In this document: positions 63,086 to 64,000 of the stretch, one piece after another | Layout: every line of letters starts with the position of its first letter | Numbering within the stretch: the stretch's first letter is position 1 | Assembly (NCBI RefSeq): GCF_947331435.1 | Contig: NZ_CAMZOF010000002.1 | Span: 62,001-126,000 of the forward strand | Length of the DNA: 64,000 nt | Source of the DNA: Pelagibius sp. Alg239-R121 | GTDB taxonomy: Bacteria > Pseudomonadota > Alphaproteobacteria > Kiloniellales > Kiloniellaceae | Direction of reading: 5' to 3' | Notes under the pieces: generated by a model | The model's input: the letters and a program-made list of their open reading frames with translations, nothing else | The model's database searches: none | What the model was told of the DNA's origin: nothing | Translations under genes and position numbers: made by a program

Positions 63086-64000
63086 ATGCAAAGCACTTCG
63101 ACGCTTCCTCAGCCTCACCGGGATCTGTCGGCGCTCAACTGGGATATGCTGCGTATTTTCCTGGCTGTGTCGCGCTCGCAGAGTATTTCCAAGGCGGCGA
63201 AAAATCTGGCCGAGAGCCAGCCAACCATCAGCCGGCGAATCCGTGAGCTGGAAGACTGTCTCGCCGCGCGTCTGATTGCCCGGGGAAAAGACGGGGTTAA
63301 GTTGACGGAGGAAGGACGCGTTCTTCTGGAATACGTCGAGAAAATTGAGAGCGAAACCTTTCTGCTGACCGACGCGGTGAACGGCGCCGACGCCCGCTAC
63401 GAAGGTGACGTGATATTAACTGCGCCAAGCAGTCTGGGCCTCAATCTCATCGCGCCGAACCTGGCCGGCTTTTCGGCCTCCTATCCATCGATCACCCTGG
63501 ATCTAATCCTGAATTCGTCAAAGCTCAACCTGATGGACAGGGAGGCGGACGTCTCCGTGAGAATCGGAACCCCGTCGCAGCAATCCCTCGTGGGCCGGCG
63601 GCTGGGCAGCGTCAAGTTCTTCCTCTACGCCAGCGAAAGCTATCTGGAACGCTTTGGGCGTCCGGAATCCCTTGAAGATCTGCAAGCACATCGTTTCGTG
63701 GATTTGAGCGGCGAACTGGAGACATCCTGCCAGAGTCAGATTCTGGCCAACATTGCGCCAGCCGCGCGTCGCGTGATCAAAACAAACTGCATGAGCACGC
63801 AGTTTCAAGCGGTTTCCGACGGCATGGGGATCGGTATGCTGCCAGATTATCAGGTGAACTATCAGGTGCGGACCGGATCGCCCATCGTTCAGCTATTACC
63901 GGAGATCGTCACAGCGAAGGAGCAGGTCTGGGTGCTGTTTCATCCCGATCTGAAGGCCGTTGCGCGCGCCCGCGCTGTCATCGACTTCATCATCGACGTC
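63086..64000 (+). CDS. LysR-family transcriptional regulator, 3' end outside the window
   Basis: The frame opens at ATG 63086 (GGAG about nine bases upstream) and runs to the window edge, giving 305 residues without a stop. The winged helix is at about 18-78 (LRIFLAVSRSQSISKAAKNL, then QPTISRRIRELED), and the effector-binding domain begins near 105 (VILTAPSSLGLNLIAP). The length already visible is that of a full LysR protein, so only the last residues are missing. Its style (AESQPTISRRI; one-sided periplasmic-binding-like domain) suits a local activator. The target gene is probably to the right. Confidence 0.9.
   Translation, partial: MQSTSTLPQPHRDLSALNWDMLRIFLAVSRSQSISKAAKNLAESQPTISRRIRELEDCLAARLIARGKDGVKLTEEGRVLLEYVEKIESETFLLTDAVNGADARYEGDVILTAPSSLGLNLIAPNLAGFSASYPSITLDLILNSSKLNLMDREADVSVRIGTPSQQSLVGRRLGSVKFFLYASESYLERFGRPESLEDLQAHRFVDLSGELETSCQSQILANIAPAARRVIKTNCMSTQFQAVSDGMGIGMLPDYQVNYQVRTGSPIVQLLPEIVTAKEQVWVLFHPDLKAVARARAVIDFIIDV

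Overview
The window looks like a chromosomal segment of a free-living alphaproteobacterium, probably of the Rhodospirillales or a related order. The reasons are the moderately high GC content, two TRAP transporter loci, FCD-type GntR regulators, a SARP/TolB-like/TPR regulator and a PEP-CTERM-type exported protein. This placement is an inference from gene content. No rRNA, tRNA or CRISPR array was recognised.

Layout. (1) 1-5000: a sugar-acid type catabolic locus. A DapA-like aldolase and a GntR regulator face away from a TRAP transporter operon (P-Q-M). (2) 5026-12971: a tightly overlapping minus-strand operon for an extracellular or lipid-linked glycan. It encodes a UDP-GlcNAc 2-epimerase, a polysaccharide deacetylase fused to a GT2 glycosyltransferase, an FAD oxidoreductase, a second deacetylase, a GT-C-like membrane protein and a flippase-like membrane protein. 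(3) 13671-18892: a small membrane protein, a large SARP/TolB/TPR regulator and a secreted HExxH metalloprotease. (4) 19247-28576: a second catabolic operon. It encodes hydantoinase/oxoprolinase A and B subunits, a TRAP transporter, an SDR and a Gfo/Idh/MocA dehydrogenase, with a divergent GntR regulator and a 15-bp inverted repeat between the two transcripts. (5) 28797-34204: two TPR proteins (one with a 2OG-Fe(II) oxygenase domain, one with a glycosyltransferase-like domain), the decayed remains of a Tn3-family transposon with one terminal repeat still readable, and an agmatinase-like ureohydrolase. (6) 34381-40600: a TPR-CHAT protease, a divergent unknown gene and a PEP-CTERM protein. (7) 41488-62430: a 21-kb, one-direction run of 13 genes, which is the most unusual part. 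(8) 62431-64000: a fragment of an IS6-type transposase and a LysR regulator cut off by the window end.

The 21-kb operon joins three sets of parts. The first is the SrfB (actin/Hsp70-like ATPase) and SrfC (P-loop, dynamin-like) pair known from the enterobacterial srfABC operon. The second is a run of SH3b-VWA protein, LolD-like ATPase, FtsX/LolE-like permease, SUMF1-like protein and lipoproteins. This reproduces, in mirrored order, the tagQ-tagR-tagS-tagT-ppkA sensing module of the Pseudomonas H1 type VI secretion system, but with no kinase and no secretion genes present. The third is a set of membrane-anchored proteins: a VWA protein, a trypsin-like protease, a small C-terminal-domain protein and an FHA-ABC transporter. 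Three of these share an N-terminal domain that I do not recognise, and two or three share a membrane segment followed by a coiled-coil stalk. My working interpretation is an envelope-spanning sensing or surveillance machine. Periplasmic VWA, protease, SUMF1-like and lipoprotein parts would report through the shared cytoplasmic domain to the SrfB/SrfC NTPases and to the FHA-regulated exporter.
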